From NCBI RefSeq assembly GCF_014644315.1, contig NZ_BMKL01000001.1:2181001-2245000 (forward strand): 64,000 bases of DNA, in the 5' to 3' direction. The stretch's first letter is position 1, and the number at the start of each line of letters is the position of its first letter. The position numbers were made by a program, and so were the translations under genes. Source of the DNA: Tsuneonella deserti (GTDB lineage Bacteria; Pseudomonadota; Alphaproteobacteria; Sphingomonadales; Sphingomonadaceae). The notes beneath the pieces are model-generated. The model was not told the DNA's origin. It saw nothing but the letters and a program-made list of their open reading frames with translations, and made no database searches. Positions 32,642 to 46,812 of the stretch are shown one piece after another.

Positions 32642-32670
32642 TTGACAGAAACGGCGATTGCTGATAGATA
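32642..32670 (+). promoter_or_regulatory. Probable promoter of hppD
   Basis: A perfect TTGACA (32642-32647) is followed after 17 bp by TAGATA (32665-32670), a weak -10. A start near 32677 would leave a 25-base leader containing AGGAGA eight bases before the GTG start at 32702. Confidence 0.45.
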
Positions 32671-32701
32671 GTTACACAAGAAACCTTCTAGGAGAATCGT
32701 A

Positions 32702-33796
32702 GTGGCCGACCTGTTCGAAAACCCCATCGGGCTCGACGGCTTCGAGTTCGTGGAGTTCTGCGCTCCGGAAAAAGGCGTGCTCGAGCCGGTTTTCTCGGCG
32801 ATGGGGTTCACCCACGTGGCCAACCACCGCAGCAAGGACGTCCAGCTATGGCGTCAGGGCGGCATCAACCTCATCGCCAACTACGAACCGCGCAGCGCGG
32901 CGTGGTTCTTCGCGCGCGAGCATGGCCCGTCGGCCTGCGGCATGGCCTTCCGCGTCCGCGATGCGCGCAAGGCTTATGCCGAGCTGCTCGATCGTGGCGC
33001 GGAGCCGGTGCAGGTCGAAACCGGTCCGATGGAGCTGCATATCCCGGCGATCCGGGGCATCGGCGGCGCGATCCTCTACCTCGTCGATCGCTATGAGAGC
33101 CAGGGCGAAGGCCTTTCGATCTACGACATCGATTTCGAGTACCTGCCCGGCGTGGACCGCCATCCTGCTGGCGCGGGTTTCAGCCACATCGATCACCTCA
33201 CGCACAACGTCTATGGCGGGCGGATGAAGTTCTGGGCGGACTATTACGAGAAGCTCTTCAACTTCCGCGAGATCCGCTACTTCGACATCAAGGGCGAATA
33301 CACCGGCCTGACCTCCAAGGCGCTGACCGCGCCCGACGGCAAGATCCGCATCCCGCTCAACGAGGAAGGCGAAGGCGGCAAGGGCCAGATCGAGGAGTTT
33401 CTGCGCGAATTCAACGGCGAGGGCATCCAGCACATCGCGCTCATCTGCGACGACCTGTGCGCGTCGTGGGATCGCCTCAAGGCGCTCGGGGTGCCCTTCA
33501 TGACCGCGCCGCCGGAAACCTACTACCGCATGCTCGACGAGCGCCTGCCGAATCACGGCGAGGACGCCGAGGCGCTGAAGGCGCGCGGCATCCTGCTCGA
33601 TGGCACGACCGAGGGCGGAAGCCCGCGGCTGCTGCTGCAGATCTTCGCTCAGGCCCAGGTCGGGCCGGTGTTCTTCGAATTCATCCAGCGCAAGGGCGAC
33701 GAAGGGTTCGGCGAAGGCAACTTCAAGGCGCTGTTCGAGAGCATGGAGCGCGACCAGATCGAGCGCGGCGTGCTGCAGGTGGAGCCGGCCCAATGA
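32702..33796 (+). CDS. hppD: 4-hydroxyphenylpyruvate dioxygenase
   Basis: Non-heme iron enzyme that turns 4-hydroxyphenylpyruvate into homogentisate, the second step of tyrosine breakdown. The 364-residue protein has two VOC-type halves; the iron ligands are visible as His165 in [10 protein letters not shown], the His of [10 protein letters not shown] and the Glu of [12 protein letters not shown] 32702 is chosen from the AGGAGA site. The C-terminal lid [22 protein letters not shown] is complete. It overlaps the VOC gene by four bases (ATGA). The other homogentisate genes are not in the window. Confidence 0.96.
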   Translation: MADLFENPIGLDGFEFVEFCAPEKGVLEPVFSAMGFTHVANHRSKDVQLWRQGGINLIANYEPRSAAWFFAREHGPSACGMAFRVRDARKAYAELLDRGAEPVQVETGPMELHIPAIRGIGGAILYLVDRYESQGEGLSIYDIDFEYLPGVDRHPAGAGFSHIDHLTHNVYGGRMKFWADYYEKLFNFREIRYFDIKGEYTGLTSKALTAPDGKIRIPLNEEGEGGKGQIEEFLREFNGEGIQHIALICDDLCASWDRLKALGVPFMTAPPETYYRMLDERLPNHGEDAEALKARGILLDGTTEGGSPRLLLQIFAQAQVGPVFFEFIQRKGDEGFGEGNFKALFESMERDQIERGVLQVEPAQ

Positions 33797-34368
33797 CCGG
33801 CGCGCCGGTCAGGCTCGGCGGCATCCACCACGCGGCCTATCGCTGCAAGGACGCCAAGGAGACCGTCGAGTGGTACGGCCGTGTCCTCGGCATGGATTAC
33901 ACCACCGCGTTCGCCGAGGACCACGTGCCCTCGACCGGCGAGTACGATCCTTACATGCACGTCTTCCTAGACGCCGGTAACGGCAACGTGCTGGCATTCT
34001 TCGAACTGCCTAACCAGACCGACATGGGCCGGGACGAGAACACGCCCGCGTGGGTCCAGCACCTCGCCTTCAAGGTCGGCAGCGAGGACGAACTGCTGGC
34101 GGCAAAAGAGCATATCGAGGCGCAAGGGATCGAAGTGCTCGGCCCCACGCATCACGGCATCTTCAAATCGATCTACTTCTTCGATCCGAACGGTCACCGG
34201 GTGGAGCTCGCCGCGGACATCGGCACGGCCGAACAGTATGCCGAACTCAGACGCGTCGCGCCGATGATGCTCGACGAGTGGTCGCAGACCAAAAAGGCTC
34301 CGCGCCACGCCGACTGGCTGCACGAGATCGCGCGCGAGGAACACGCAAAGGCGAAGACCGGGGCTTAA
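33793..34368 (+). CDS. VOC family (glyoxalase-fold) protein
   Basis: The 191-residue protein has two beta-alpha-beta-beta-beta modules: [26 protein letters not shown] at the start, [14 protein letters not shown] in the middle and [17 protein letters not shown] at the end, the usual VOC metal-ligand pattern (His, His, Glu). Its translation is coupled to hppD by an ATGA overlap, so it probably acts in tyrosine or aromatic catabolism; I recall similar pairs in sphingomonads but know of no proven reaction. The Lys/His/Glu-rich C terminus ([15 protein letters not shown]) follows the fold. Confidence 0.87.
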   Translation: MTGAPVRLGGIHHAAYRCKDAKETVEWYGRVLGMDYTTAFAEDHVPSTGEYDPYMHVFLDAGNGNVLAFFELPNQTDMGRDENTPAWVQHLAFKVGSEDELLAAKEHIEAQGIEVLGPTHHGIFKSIYFFDPNGHRVELAADIGTAEQYAELRRVAPMMLDEWSQTKKAPRHADWLHEIAREEHAKAKTGA

Positions 34369-34404
34369 CGCCTTCGCAGCACGAAAGTGCTAGCCGCTGG
34401 GCGC

Positions 34405-34800
34405 ATGACGGCCCCGCGCAAGATTCTCAGCGTCTTCGGCACTCGCCCCGAAGCCATCAAGCTGTTCCCGCTGGTACGCGCGCTTGAGGCCGACGAACGC
34501 TTCGAGAGCCGCGTTTGCGTGTCGGGACAGCATCGCGGGATGCTCGACCAGGTTCTCGAGATCGCCGGGGTGACGCCGGATCACGACCTCGACCTCATGC
34601 GCCCCGACCAGTCGCTCGACGCGCTGACCGCAAACCTGCTGACGGGCATGCCGCGTCCTCGATGCCGAGAAACCAGACTGGGTGATCGTCCAGGGCGATA
34701 CCGCCACCGCGATGGCGGGCGCGCTCGCGGCCTACTATCGCAAAATCCCCGTCACCCACGTCGAAGCCGGGCTGCGTAGCGGCAACATTCACCACCCACA
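34405..34800 (+). pseudogene. wecB: Truncated and frameshifted UDP-GlcNAc 2-epimerase remnant
   Basis: The N-terminal third of a non-hydrolysing UDP-N-acetylglucosamine 2-epimerase. The first part reads MTAPRKILSVFGTRPEAIKL and onward to [10 protein letters not shown] at about 34650; one extra base there moves the frame, and [20 protein letters not shown] to [13 protein letters not shown] continues in frame +2. Homology ends abruptly near 34797, exactly before the motif that should read PWPEE. About 130 of the normal 370 residues remain. The enzyme would supply ManNAc for surface polysaccharide. The gene cannot make a functional product. Confidence 0.88.
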
Positions 34801-34915
34801 ATCGCTCCTTGCCTTTCCCTTGCGAAGCCAGGCCATGTTGTGCGTGGGCGCCTTGGCAATCGTGCTGCTCGCACGATCTCCCGCCGTCAGGTCGCCCACC
34901 GGGGCCCGCCCATGA
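34801..34915 (+). pseudogene. 3' end of an unidentified membrane-protein gene fused to the wecB remnant
   Basis: From about 34801 the frame of the broken epimerase continues into a different kind of sequence: a hydrophobic helix ([14 protein letters not shown]) and a short polar tail ending in TGA at 34913-34915. The stop overlaps the next ATG by four bases, the usual sign of an operon, so this is best read as the true C terminus of the gene that once preceded 34912. A deletion seems to have joined wecB to it. The parent family cannot be identified from 35 residues. Confidence 0.6.
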
Positions 34916-35607
34916 TGCGCTGGATCGTGAGAGTGATGCTGGCAGCCATTGCCGTGATCGCCGTGTGCGCGCAGCTCGATCGAGCGAGCTACCTCAAACC
35001 GCAGCTATCTGTCGTCGTTCCCAAGCCATTCCGCAGCTTTGCGCAGCCGACCCTTGCCCTCATCGCGTTGGCAGGAGGAGATACGGCGAGCGCGGAGATC
35101 GAAGCCCGCAGGCTGGTCCGCCGTCGGCCGATGCCGGCCGAACACCTTTTCACCCTCGCGATGGCGGACTTGCGCAGCGGCCGCCCTGCGGCATTTGCCG
35201 CGACATTCCGCGCTGCTTCGACCCGGGGATGGCGCTACGCACCGCTTCAGGTCACCGCCGCACAGGCTGCGCTGGCCAGCGGGGACCTGGCAGGGGCGGC
35301 GAACCGGATTGCCGCGCTGTGGGCGGAAAACCCCACCCACCCCTCCTCAGTTCCGCTGACGAGGCAACTGCTCGCCATGAAAGGGGGACCGGAAGCCTTC
35401 GCGATCCCACTCGCCAATACGCACGTATGGTCGTCTAACTTCGTACGCCGCGCCGCCAGCCTGGCGCCCCCGGCAAACACGGTAAAGACGGTTGCGGCAG
35501 CTCGCCGCGCCGGTGCCGATTTCGACTGCCGTGCTCTCAAGGTTCTTGCATCCGCGTACGCCAAGCGCGGTGAGCAGGTCGCCAGTTCTGAACTTACCTG
35601 CAAATAA
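34912..35607 (+). CDS. Exported hypothetical protein with helical-repeat-like body
   Basis: The 231-residue protein (ATG 34912, [19 protein letters not shown]) has an N-terminal membrane anchor or signal peptide, then Ala-rich paired helices resembling tetratricopeptide repeats (about residues 45-150: [64 protein letters not shown]). Such proteins are common at the end of exopolysaccharide gene clusters. The ATGA overlap with the fragment upstream indicates it was the second gene of an operon whose first part is deleted. It may now be transcribed only weakly. The last 60 residues are variable. Confidence 0.65.
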   Translation: MMRWIVRVMLAAIAVIAVCAQLDRASYLKPQLSVVVPKPFRSFAQPTLALIALAGGDTASAEIEARRLVRRRPMPAEHLFTLAMADLRSGRPAAFAATFRAASTRGWRYAPLQVTAAQAALASGDLAGAANRIAALWAENPTHPSSVPLTRQLLAMKGGPEAFAIPLANTHVWSSNFVRRAASLAPPANTVKTVAAARRAGADFDCRALKVLASAYAKRGEQVASSELTCK

Positions 35608-36032
35608 GGGCGGATCAGCTTTCGGTGCAGAGGAAGATCGCAAGTGCGGCAACCACCAGCGCGAGCAGCGCGAAGTCGCCGCCCGGGATTTGCCACTCGC
35701 CAGCTGGGTGGGCCGACGCAGCCGATGCAATCACCGGGCGAGCCTGGCTGGATTCGGCTCCCATCGGTCTGGCGCTTTACATCGGTCTTGTCGGAACACG
35801 CGGCGACAAGCGCCGAGACAATCAGAAGCATACCCACAGCAACGGATGCCTCGGATCGACGGCCTCGCCCCATACGCACCTCTTACGACCCCGATCTTGG
35901 GGCGACCCGGTGCATCAATCGCGGGCCGTCATTATGGTTGCTGATTATACGCGAGGGCGCATTATTTCATAAGTCGGGCTATCCGTCTATGATATTCGAT
36001 AATTAACCGCCGGCGTTCTTAGCGGTTGACTG
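35608..36032. other. Intergenic stretch, only a doubtful microgene
   Basis: On the minus strand a 49-codon frame (35764-35615) ends in a hydrophobic helix (GGDFALLALVVAALAIF) and TGA, and an out-of-frame segment just upstream (from 35879) reads like a lipoprotein signal (LLIVSALVAACSDK). The two could be the halves of one small membrane or lipoprotein gene joined by a frameshift, but neither has a clear ribosome-binding site. The rest, which is less G+C-rich around 35930-36010, shows nothing I can name. Confidence 0.35.
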
Positions 36033-36236
36033 TCAAATCATGGCCGCAAGATCGTCAAGTGGTTCCGGCTCGTCGATCTCGCCCGGCACTTTATCCGGAG
36101 ACGCCGCAGGCTCGCCGAAGTCGGGGCTTGCGGGCTCGGTTTCCGGAGAGTCGGATATGAACGGCTCGGCGAGAGGCTCGCGTGGTTCTGGAAGGGGACC
36201 TGTCCTGTCGGGCTTGGTAGGGGGCACCGATGCCAT
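36033..36236 (-). CDS. 67-residue acidic, proline-rich hypothetical protein
   Basis: ATG 36236 (MASVPPTKPDRTGPLPEP) is preceded by CAGGAGC at about eight bases, a good ribosome-binding site. The product is almost entirely Pro, Glu, Asp, Ser and Ala, with no hydrophobic core, so it is probably disordered. I do not recognise a family. It is flanked by gaps of more than 200 bp, so it should be monocistronic. Similar short acidic proteins are frequent in sphingomonads but lack known roles. Confidence 0.5.
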   Translation of the reverse strand: MASVPPTKPDRTGPLPEPREPLAEPFISDSPETEPASPDFGEPAASPDKVPGEIDEPEPLDDLAAMI

Positions 36237-36403
36237 GGCTGCGCTCCTGTATCGGCGACCAATTTCGCCGGGTCCGCATAATGCGCACCTTAGGTCAGAC
36301 CCGTCCATCCGGAGTGTGCCTGGCCAGGGCGGGTTCGCAAGAGCGGGCTCTCCGTAGAATTCCGCATACCTCGCGCCCTTTGTGAAGGCCTAGAACGCAC
36401 TCT

Positions 36404-36458
36404 GCAGGCGCCTTCCACCAGGTAGCCCGTCCCCCCGTCCCCCGGTGAAGACGCCTGC
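36404..36458. other. Long imperfect hairpin downstream of the L,D-transpeptidase gene
   Basis: GCAGGCG-c-CTTC (36404-36415) can pair with GAAG-a-CGCCTGC (36447-36458), 11 pairs with one mismatch around a 31-base loop. It lies 29 bp past the transpeptidase stop on the minus strand, where a terminator would be, but the T-rich flank (tttct) is on the plus-strand side. It might be a transcript-end stabiliser or a weak terminator. Confidence 0.35.
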
Positions 36459-36486
36459 TTTCTGCCTTGTCATGATCTGACGCACC

Positions 36487-37674
36487 CTAGTCGAACTGGG
36501 AGGCCAGCGACCCATCGAGCTTGTAGGGATCCTTGGCGTAGGCGATCGTTCCGTCCGGCTGGGGGATCGCTGTCATATATACGACATAGACGGGCACGGG
36601 CATATCCAGCGCCACCCTCGTCGTTTGCCGGCTCGCCACCACCGCGTCGATCCACGCGCGATCCCAACCCACCTTGCCCAGCAGGATTTGGGCCAGGTCG
36701 AAAGGCTTGTCGGTCCGCATGCAGCCGTGGCTCAGCGCCCGGTCTTCGCGCGCGAACAGCTCCTTGGACGGGGTGTCGTGGATGAACATCGACAGCGGGT
36801 TGGGCATGTCGAGCCTCATCTGGCCGAGAGAGTTGCCTGGCCCCGGCCCCTGGGTCACGCGCAGCCCGCCGGCGTAGGTCCAGGTATAGCCGCGCCTCCG
36901 CGCTTCCGCCGGACGGTTGCGGACCAGGCTGCCGACGCTTTCGCGGATGATCGAGCTGGGCACATACCAGGATGGATTGAGGATCACGCCCGTCACGTCG
37001 GCATGGAACTGCGCGGTGGGAGTCGACGGTTTGCCGACGATCACACGATGGCTGGCGACTTCGCGACCGCCCTCATACAGACGCAGCCGGTACTCGGGAA
37101 TATTCACGACAAGGTACCGCTGGCCCATATCGCGCGGCAGCCAGCGCCATCGCTCGAGCGTCGCGAGAAGGTGACCGCGCGTCTGCTTGTTCGATGGACC
37201 ACGACGGAGCTCCTGCTTCAGCGCGGCATAGGCAGGATCCTGCGGGGCGAGGGAATCGAGCACGGTCCCCACCTGCCCCGTGCGCATGGCTTCGCGCGCA
37301 AGCTGCTCTACACGCGGCGGATCAAGCGTATTGGCAGGAATGAAGTAGCGTCCCCGCGAACCGGGACGGACGTGGCCGCCCGCAAGATCGCTTGCGAGAA
37401 TGCGGAAGCTTTCCGCGGCCTGATCATCCAGCCTTTGCGGATCTTGCGACTGAAGCGCAGCGCGCAGTGCGTCCGCCTCGTAGTCCGCCGGCCGGAGGCC
37501 CTGATTACCCGCATCCTCGATATACGAAAGCAGACTGCTTGCGGTTGCTGTGTCCCAGCGCTCTCCATCGTCCCCCCGCCCCCCGGCTAGTGCGGGTGTG
37601 CCGAGCAGCGCCGCGAGCACCGGGAAAATTACGGCCAGGGCCGGAAGGCGCTTGGTGGCGCCGGCGATATTCAT
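36487..37674 (-). CDS. L,D-transpeptidase (YkuD fold, YcbB-like)
   Basis: Cross-links peptidoglycan 3-3 or attaches proteins to it. The 395-residue protein has a signal peptide (residues 1-30, ending TPALAGG), a Pro/Gln-rich helical region with the scaffold-like NTLDPPRVEQLAREAM, then the YkuD domain from about residue 185: YLVVNIPEYRLRLYEGG, HRVIVGKPSTPT, FIHDTPSKELFAREDRALSHGCMRTDKP with the catalytic His and Cys (SHGCMR). The start MNIAGATKRL at ATG 37674 is fixed by the signal peptide. It follows the universal stress protein gene on the same strand with a 43-bp gap. Confidence 0.92.
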   Translation of the reverse strand: MNIAGATKRLPALAVIFPVLAALLGTPALAGGRGDDGERWDTATASSLLSYIEDAGNQGLRPADYEADALRAALQSQDPQRLDDQAAESFRILASDLAGGHVRPGSRGRYFIPANTLDPPRVEQLAREAMRTGQVGTVLDSLAPQDPAYAALKQELRRGPSNKQTRGHLLATLERWRWLPRDMGQRYLVVNIPEYRLRLYEGGREVASHRVIVGKPSTPTAQFHADVTGVILNPSWYVPSSIIRESVGSLVRNRPAEARRRGYTWTYAGGLRVTQGPGPGNSLGQMRLDMPNPLSMFIHDTPSKELFAREDRALSHGCMRTDKPFDLAQILLGKVGWDRAWIDAVVASRQTTRVALDMPVPVYVVYMTAIPQPDGTIAYAKDPYKLDGSLASQFD

Positions 37675-37717
37675 GGGCGTATCCTTGCAGGCGCCGTCTC
37701 GCCCCGGGCGCACCAAA

Positions 37718-38530
37718 CTAGTGGGCGGCGAAGATCGGCAATGGCGGACGTGCTAGAAGCTGGCGGGTGACTCCGCCGAATGCCCATTCAAGCGATCGGG
37801 AATGCCCGTAAGCGCCCATCACCAGGAGCCCGGCCTTGCGGACGCTCGCGGCGTCCGAAAGCGTTTCCGCAACCGATCCCTCCTGGCTGATCGCGACGAT
37901 CTCGCAGCGGACATCGTGGCGGGCGAGATATTCGGCACCCTCAAGGGAAGGCAGCGCAGGTTGTTCCTTCGGTTCGGGATCAGTCACCTCCACCAGCACG
38001 ACGCCCGCCATCTCGCGCAGAAGCGGGACCGCAGCCCTGAGCGCGTGAGCCGACTCCAGCGAGCCATTCCACGCCACGATCGCGGGCCGGTCGAACTCGA
38101 AGGCGCGAGTCTCTTCCGGGACCAGCAGCAAGGGGGTCCGCGAATGAAGCGCAACGTCACTGACCAGCGGAGACGGTGCGCCCTTGGCGTCGAAGGGTTG
38201 GTGCGGCCCCAAGACCACCAGATCGGAAAGCGCCGAGCGCCGGTTGACGATCACCTTCGACCAGCCATCGAGTTGGCACCAGTCCCAGGCCAGGTCCTCT
38301 CGCGCCAGACGTGCTTCGAGTTCAGAGCGAACCCGGTCAGCCGCTTCCTGGAAAGCGACCGCCGCCTCCGTAATCATCGCTCCATAAGCGTCGCCGGGAA
38401 CTCCCAGCTCATACGGAATTGCCTGGAGGAAGGTGACGTGCGCCTGGAAGGCTCGGGCGAGGTCGAGCGATGTCTGGACGCGCGCCTCGAATGCGTGGTC
38501 ACTATCGACGTGAATAAGTATTGAGCGCAC
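37718..38530 (-). CDS. Tandem-domain universal stress protein
   Basis: Two UspA domains in 270 residues: the first (1-140) starts MRSILIHVDSDHAFEARV and has LVVLGPH; the second (145-270) starts PAIVAWNGSLESAHALRAA and ends with the ATP-binding-type GLLVMGAYGHSRSLEWAFGGVTRQLL, i.e. the G-2x-G-9x-G pattern. Only the second domain has the full nucleotide-binding signature. Such proteins accumulate in starvation and oxidative or membrane stress. It lies upstream of the transpeptidase gene on the same strand. It is divergent from the DUF442 gene with a 103-bp gap; no EcfG-type motif is seen there. Confidence 0.9.
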   Translation of the reverse strand: MRSILIHVDSDHAFEARVQTSLDLARAFQAHVTFLQAIPYELGVPGDAYGAMITEAAVAFQEAADRVRSELEARLAREDLAWDWCQLDGWSKVIVNRRSALSDLVVLGPHQPFDAKGAPSPLVSDVALHSRTPLLLVPEETRAFEFDRPAIVAWNGSLESAHALRAAVPLLREMAGVVLVEVTDPEPKEQPALPSLEGAEYLARHDVRCEIVAISQEGSVAETLSDAASVRKAGLLVMGAYGHSRSLEWAFGGVTRQLLARPPLPIFAAH

Positions 38531-38633
38531 GTTACCGGTCCTTGTTGCCCTGGCCAGGCGACCAATGACGCTATGCAGTCAGTTGGTAACTTGGTAGATT
38601 TCCGTAGGCGCAGACTCGACAGGAAGGGCAGAC

Positions 38634-38975
38634 ATGGAACTGAAACAGCTGTCATGCCAGTTCGCCGTGACGGGCCAGGTCGCGCCGGGCGATATGGCTG
38701 TTGTGGCAAGCCAGGGATTTCGCACTGTTGTCTGCAACCGCCCGGACCACGAAGGCTCAGACCAGCCGGAGGCGAGCCAGCTTGAAGCGGCGGCCGCGCG
38801 TCAGGGCCTGCGGTTCGAGTACCTCCCGATCGTTCCGGGCCAGGCGACGGACCTGGACGCCCGGCGGTTGGCCCGGATCCTGGACGAGACGCAAAGCCCC
38901 GTGCTTGCCTTCTGCCGCTCCGGTGCGCGGGCCGAAAGCTTGTGGCGCCGGGCGCGGGAACTTTCAGGCGACTGA
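38634..38975 (+). CDS. DUF442/TIGR01244 phosphatase-like protein (copy 1)
   Basis: The 113-residue protein has the phosphatase loop FCRSGARAESLW, i.e. C-x5-R, near residue 93, and the N-terminal VTGQVAPGDMAVVASQGFRTVVCNRPD typical of the DUF442 family, which is related to dual-specificity phosphatases and includes the N-terminal domain of the beta-lactamase-like sulfide-metabolism protein Blh. A paralogue lies at 62992-63426. AGGAAGGGCAGAC precedes the ATG. Substrate unknown; the loop appears catalytic. Confidence 0.85.
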   Translation: MELKQLSCQFAVTGQVAPGDMAVVASQGFRTVVCNRPDHEGSDQPEASQLEAAAARQGLRFEYLPIVPGQATDLDARRLARILDETQSPVLAFCRSGARAESLWRRARELSGD

Positions 38976-39006
38976 GCGCACGGAGCTACTGCTCCGCACC
39001 AGCGGC

Positions 39007-39270
39007 TTATCGCGTCGATGATGGCCGGTTCGATTGAACGATCGCGACGATGATCATAGCAAAGGCCAGCAATCTGATCAGGAAAAGCGGGCTGCGCTCC
39101 TCGACGGGTATCAGGGTAACAGCCAGCCAGGTGTAGTTCACCGCCAGCAGGAAGAAGCTGAGCGCGAAGGTCAGGAACAGGCGCTGGCGCAGGCGCCGCC
39201 AATACGAGAGGAACAAGAGGCCCGCTACCGCGAAGCCCATTGCGACCGCTCCGGAGAGAAACTGCTCCAT
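39007..39270 (-). CDS. DUF5985 small membrane protein (second copy)
   Basis: About 87 residues with three transmembrane helices (FLSGAVAMGFAVAGLLFLSYW, LFLTFALSFFLLAVNYTWLAV, LFLIRLLAFAMIIVAIV). It resembles the adjacent upstream protein in pattern and is a DUF5985-type protein. ATG 39270 lies one base past the upstream stop; GTG 39279, with a closer GGAG, would give 90 residues and an eight-base overlap. It is the last of three genes transcribed away from the poly-HAMP kinase. Function unknown; small size and tandem pairing suggest a heteromeric membrane complex. Confidence 0.8.
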   Translation of the reverse strand: MEQFLSGAVAMGFAVAGLLFLSYWRRLRQRLFLTFALSFFLLAVNYTWLAVTLIPVEERSPLFLIRLLAFAMIIVAIVQSNRPSSTR

Positions 39271-39271
39271 G

Positions 39272-39547
39272 TCAGTCACGCTCCACTTCCCAAATGAACC
39301 CGAACAATAGCACGGAAACTGCCATCAGCGTCAGAACCAGCCGGGGAGTGCGGAAGCTGACTTCGGTCAGGACCATCTGATCGACCACCACAAGCAGGTT
39401 GGACAGGGCCAGAAACACGAAGCAGGCCGCGCTCCAAAGGAGGATCGGCGTGCTGGAAACGGCGTAACGACGCACCAGCAGTGCCGCGCACAGTGCGCTG
39501 GCGAAGAAGCACAAAAGATATACCAGATCGGCGAAGGTCGTGATCAT
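39272..39547 (-). CDS. DUF5985 small membrane protein (first copy)
   Basis: The 91-residue protein has three transmembrane helices (about residues 5-23, 34-54 and 67-87) and the DUF5985-type middle SSTPILLWSAACFVFLALSNLLVVVD. It lies 2 bp downstream of the winged-helix-like gene and 1 bp before the second DUF5985 gene, so the three make one transcript. The family is known to me only as small membrane proteins near sensor kinases in alphaproteobacteria. A role as membrane sensor or partner for the soluble kinases coded next door is inference. Confidence 0.82.
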   Translation of the reverse strand: MITTFADLVYLLCFFASALCAALLVRRYAVSSTPILLWSAACFVFLALSNLLVVVDQMVLTEVSFRTPRLVLTLMAVSVLLFGFIWEVERD

Positions 39548-39549
39548 AA

Positions 39550-39921
39550 TCAGTCCTTTCGCAGCCGGAATGCATCGGCGAATGCGTTGAGCCCCGGCGA
39601 ATGGCGCGACACCAGCAGCCTACGGGCCCGCCCCGGAAATCGCCGGTAAAAATCGCATGCCTGCCGGGCGCAAACGGCTGCGTCCGCATTGACCGGAGAA
39701 AACTTGAGGGCGCCCTCCTCGACGAATGCCGCCAGACCCGACGCCACGAGCGCCTGCGCTCCCTGGGTGACGACAAGTTCGCTCGACCGCATTCGCTCAA
39801 CCAGCTGGGCGTGCGTCAGCGCAATCTCCTGATGGTCTAACAGTGTGCACAGAAGCTCAAGGTCCCAGACAGAGGAAAAGCTGTCCAAAATAAAGGTCTC
39901 GATTGCAGAGTCGGTGGCCAT
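39550..39921 (-). CDS. Winged-helix-like hypothetical protein
   Basis: The 123-residue protein has a central segment (about residues 18-75: WDLELLCTLLDHQE, LTHAQLVERMRSSELVVTQGAQALVASGLAAFVEEGALKF) that reads like a winged helix-turn-helix of the MarR/ArsR kind, followed by a helical tail. It could regulate the two DUF5985 genes and the divergent kinases, whose start lies 205 bp away. No effector domain is seen. I have no family name for it, and the DNA-binding role is inferred from pattern only. Confidence 0.7.
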   Translation of the reverse strand: MATDSAIETFILDSFSSVWDLELLCTLLDHQEIALTHAQLVERMRSSELVVTQGAQALVASGLAAFVEEGALKFSPVNADAAVCARQACDFYRRFPGRARRLLVSRHSPGLNAFADAFRLRKD

Positions 39922-40126
39922 GCCGACGGATTTCCCCTCATTCTGCAGGTGTCCCGGCGCGCCCTAGGGCACTTGCCGGCGAAGTGTAAACTCCTCTGGA
40001 GTCATTCACGAATCTTCGAAAAGACCGCGGGAACCGATTCGCCCCTCAGGAATTCTCCGACAGGGACGGTTGCGCTTTTCTTCCTGCGTTCGGGAGCAGC
40101 CACGGACTCGCCTGGAGGGATACGCA

Positions 40127-44928
<4,802 letters not shown>

Positions 44929-44932
<4 letters not shown>

Positions 44933-46812
44933 ACCTCCTCGCGAGCGGCCGCGGCAGCAACGCGGCGCGAATACTCGTCGTCGACGATGATGAGCGAAAC
45001 CTTCTGGCACTGACCGAGGTGCTTAAGCCGATTGCCGACGTAGTATGCGCTACTTCCGGTCGCGACGCGCTGCGCCAGCTCCTTCGCAATGAGTTCGCAG
45101 TCATCCTCCTCGATGTCTTCATGCCGGAACTCGACGGTTACGAGACCGCGGCCCTCATCCGCGAGCGTGAGCAGAGCGCGCGGATCCCGATTATCTTCCT
45201 CTCCGCCGTGAACAAGGAAACCGAGCACTTGATGCGCGGCTACGAAATGGGCGCCGTGGACTATGTCTTCAAACCGGTCGATCCGGTGATCCTGAAATCG
45301 AAAGTCGGCGTCTTCGTCGATCTATTCGAGATGCGCCGGCAGCTCGAAATCAGCGAGCGGCGCCAGGCATCGATCCTTCGCGCGCTGCCGATGGCGATCT
45401 ACGAAGTCACCGAGAAGGATGGCGAGCTGCTGCGCCAGTTTCACGGCGGTGACCTGAGTCATTTCCTTGGCGACGAGGCAGACGCGGTCCTGAGGGGCGA
45501 GCGTGCCTGGGAAGAGTGGGTGCACTCGGACGACCGCGAGCAGCTTTACCGGGAGGCGGAACGCGGTGGCGACACGGTGACCGTCGAATACCGCTGGGTC
45601 GGCCCGGCGGGATCGCGTCACCATATCCTCGACCAGAGGATCGCGACCAGCCCGATAACCGGCCAGCGGCGTTGGGCGGGCTCCCTGCTGGACATCACCG
45701 AGCGCAAGGAACTCGAAGCCCGGCTCGTCCACGCCGGCAAGATCGATGCCTTGGGCCAGTTGACTGGCGGGGTGGCTCACGACTTCAACAATCTTCTTGC
45801 CGCGGTGCTCGGCGGCATCGGCATTCTGCAGCGACGCCTCGAACTGGGTGAGCGCGAGCAGCGCGTCATCGAGCAGATGCGCCACGCCGTAACCCAAGGG
45901 ACCGACCTGGTGCGGCGCATGATGGCATTCGCCCGTCAACAGGACCTTTCTCCGGCAAGCATGGACCCGTCGGACCTGTGCGAATCCGTCGCGGGACTGG
46001 TTTCGCATACGCTCGGCGGAACCGTCACCGTCGCCTGGGAATGCCCCAAGACGGGCCTCAACCTCTATGTCGACCGGAGTCAGCTCGAGCTTGCATTGAT
46101 GAACCTGATCATCAACGCTCGCGATGCGATGCCTTCGGGAGGGGAGATCCGGGTTTCGATCGCGCGCGACGAGGGTGCCGCGAACAACGACCCCAGGCTG
46201 CGCATCCGGATCGAAGACGAAGGCTGCGGGATTCCGGCGGAGGCGATCGAAAAGGTCACGGAGCCGTTCTTCACGACCAAGGAAACCGGCAAGGGCACGG
46301 GGCTGGGCCTTTCGATGGTCTCGGGCTTTGTACACCAGTCGGGCGGCGAATTGCGGATCGAGAGTGTCGTTGGCAAGGGCACCACCATCGACCTCGTTCT
46401 ACCCGCGACCGAGGCCACTGCCGCTGCCCTTTCGAGCGATGACGCAAGCGATCTCGGGTGGCTGGCGGACAAGAGCCTCATGCTCATCGATGACGACGAG
46501 GCGGTGCGCACGATCCTGAGCGAGCAGTTTCGCGATGCCGGCGCCCGGATCGATGACTTCGCCTGCGGACAAGACGCGATCTCGGCTATCCGCGACGCCC
46601 CCCAGAAATACGACTACATCCTGAGCGACTTCGCAATGCCGGAGATGGACGGTCTCGAAACTCTGCGCACGATCGGCGAGATCGCACCCGAAGCGCGGGC
46701 GGTTTTGATGACCGGCAATGCCGATGATCTCAGGCTCGGCAGTCAGCATAGCATTCCGCTCGTCCGCAAGCCGCTCGACCCGGCGGCTCTCGCAAAGGCA
46801 TTCAATCCGTGA
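44929..46812 (+). CDS. REC-PAS-histidine kinase-REC hybrid protein
   Basis: The 627-residue soluble protein starts with a receiver (Asp62 in [11 protein letters not shown]), then a PAS-like region (about 145-255, ending in [13 protein letters not shown]), a HisKA domain with His284 in [12 protein letters not shown], an ATPase domain ([30 protein letters not shown]) and a second receiver with Asp567 ([11 protein letters not shown]). The N-terminal receiver could be phosphorylated by the upstream poly-HAMP kinase, making a relay. The start overlaps the upstream stop by four bases. No DNA-binding output is present, so the end point of the pathway lies elsewhere. Confidence 0.94.

Noticed and set aside
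34996..35020. GGAAC-N16-GGTT on the minus strand
   Set aside because: It lies inside the coding region of the helical-repeat-like gene and no minus-strand gene follows. About two such matches are expected by chance in a window of this size.
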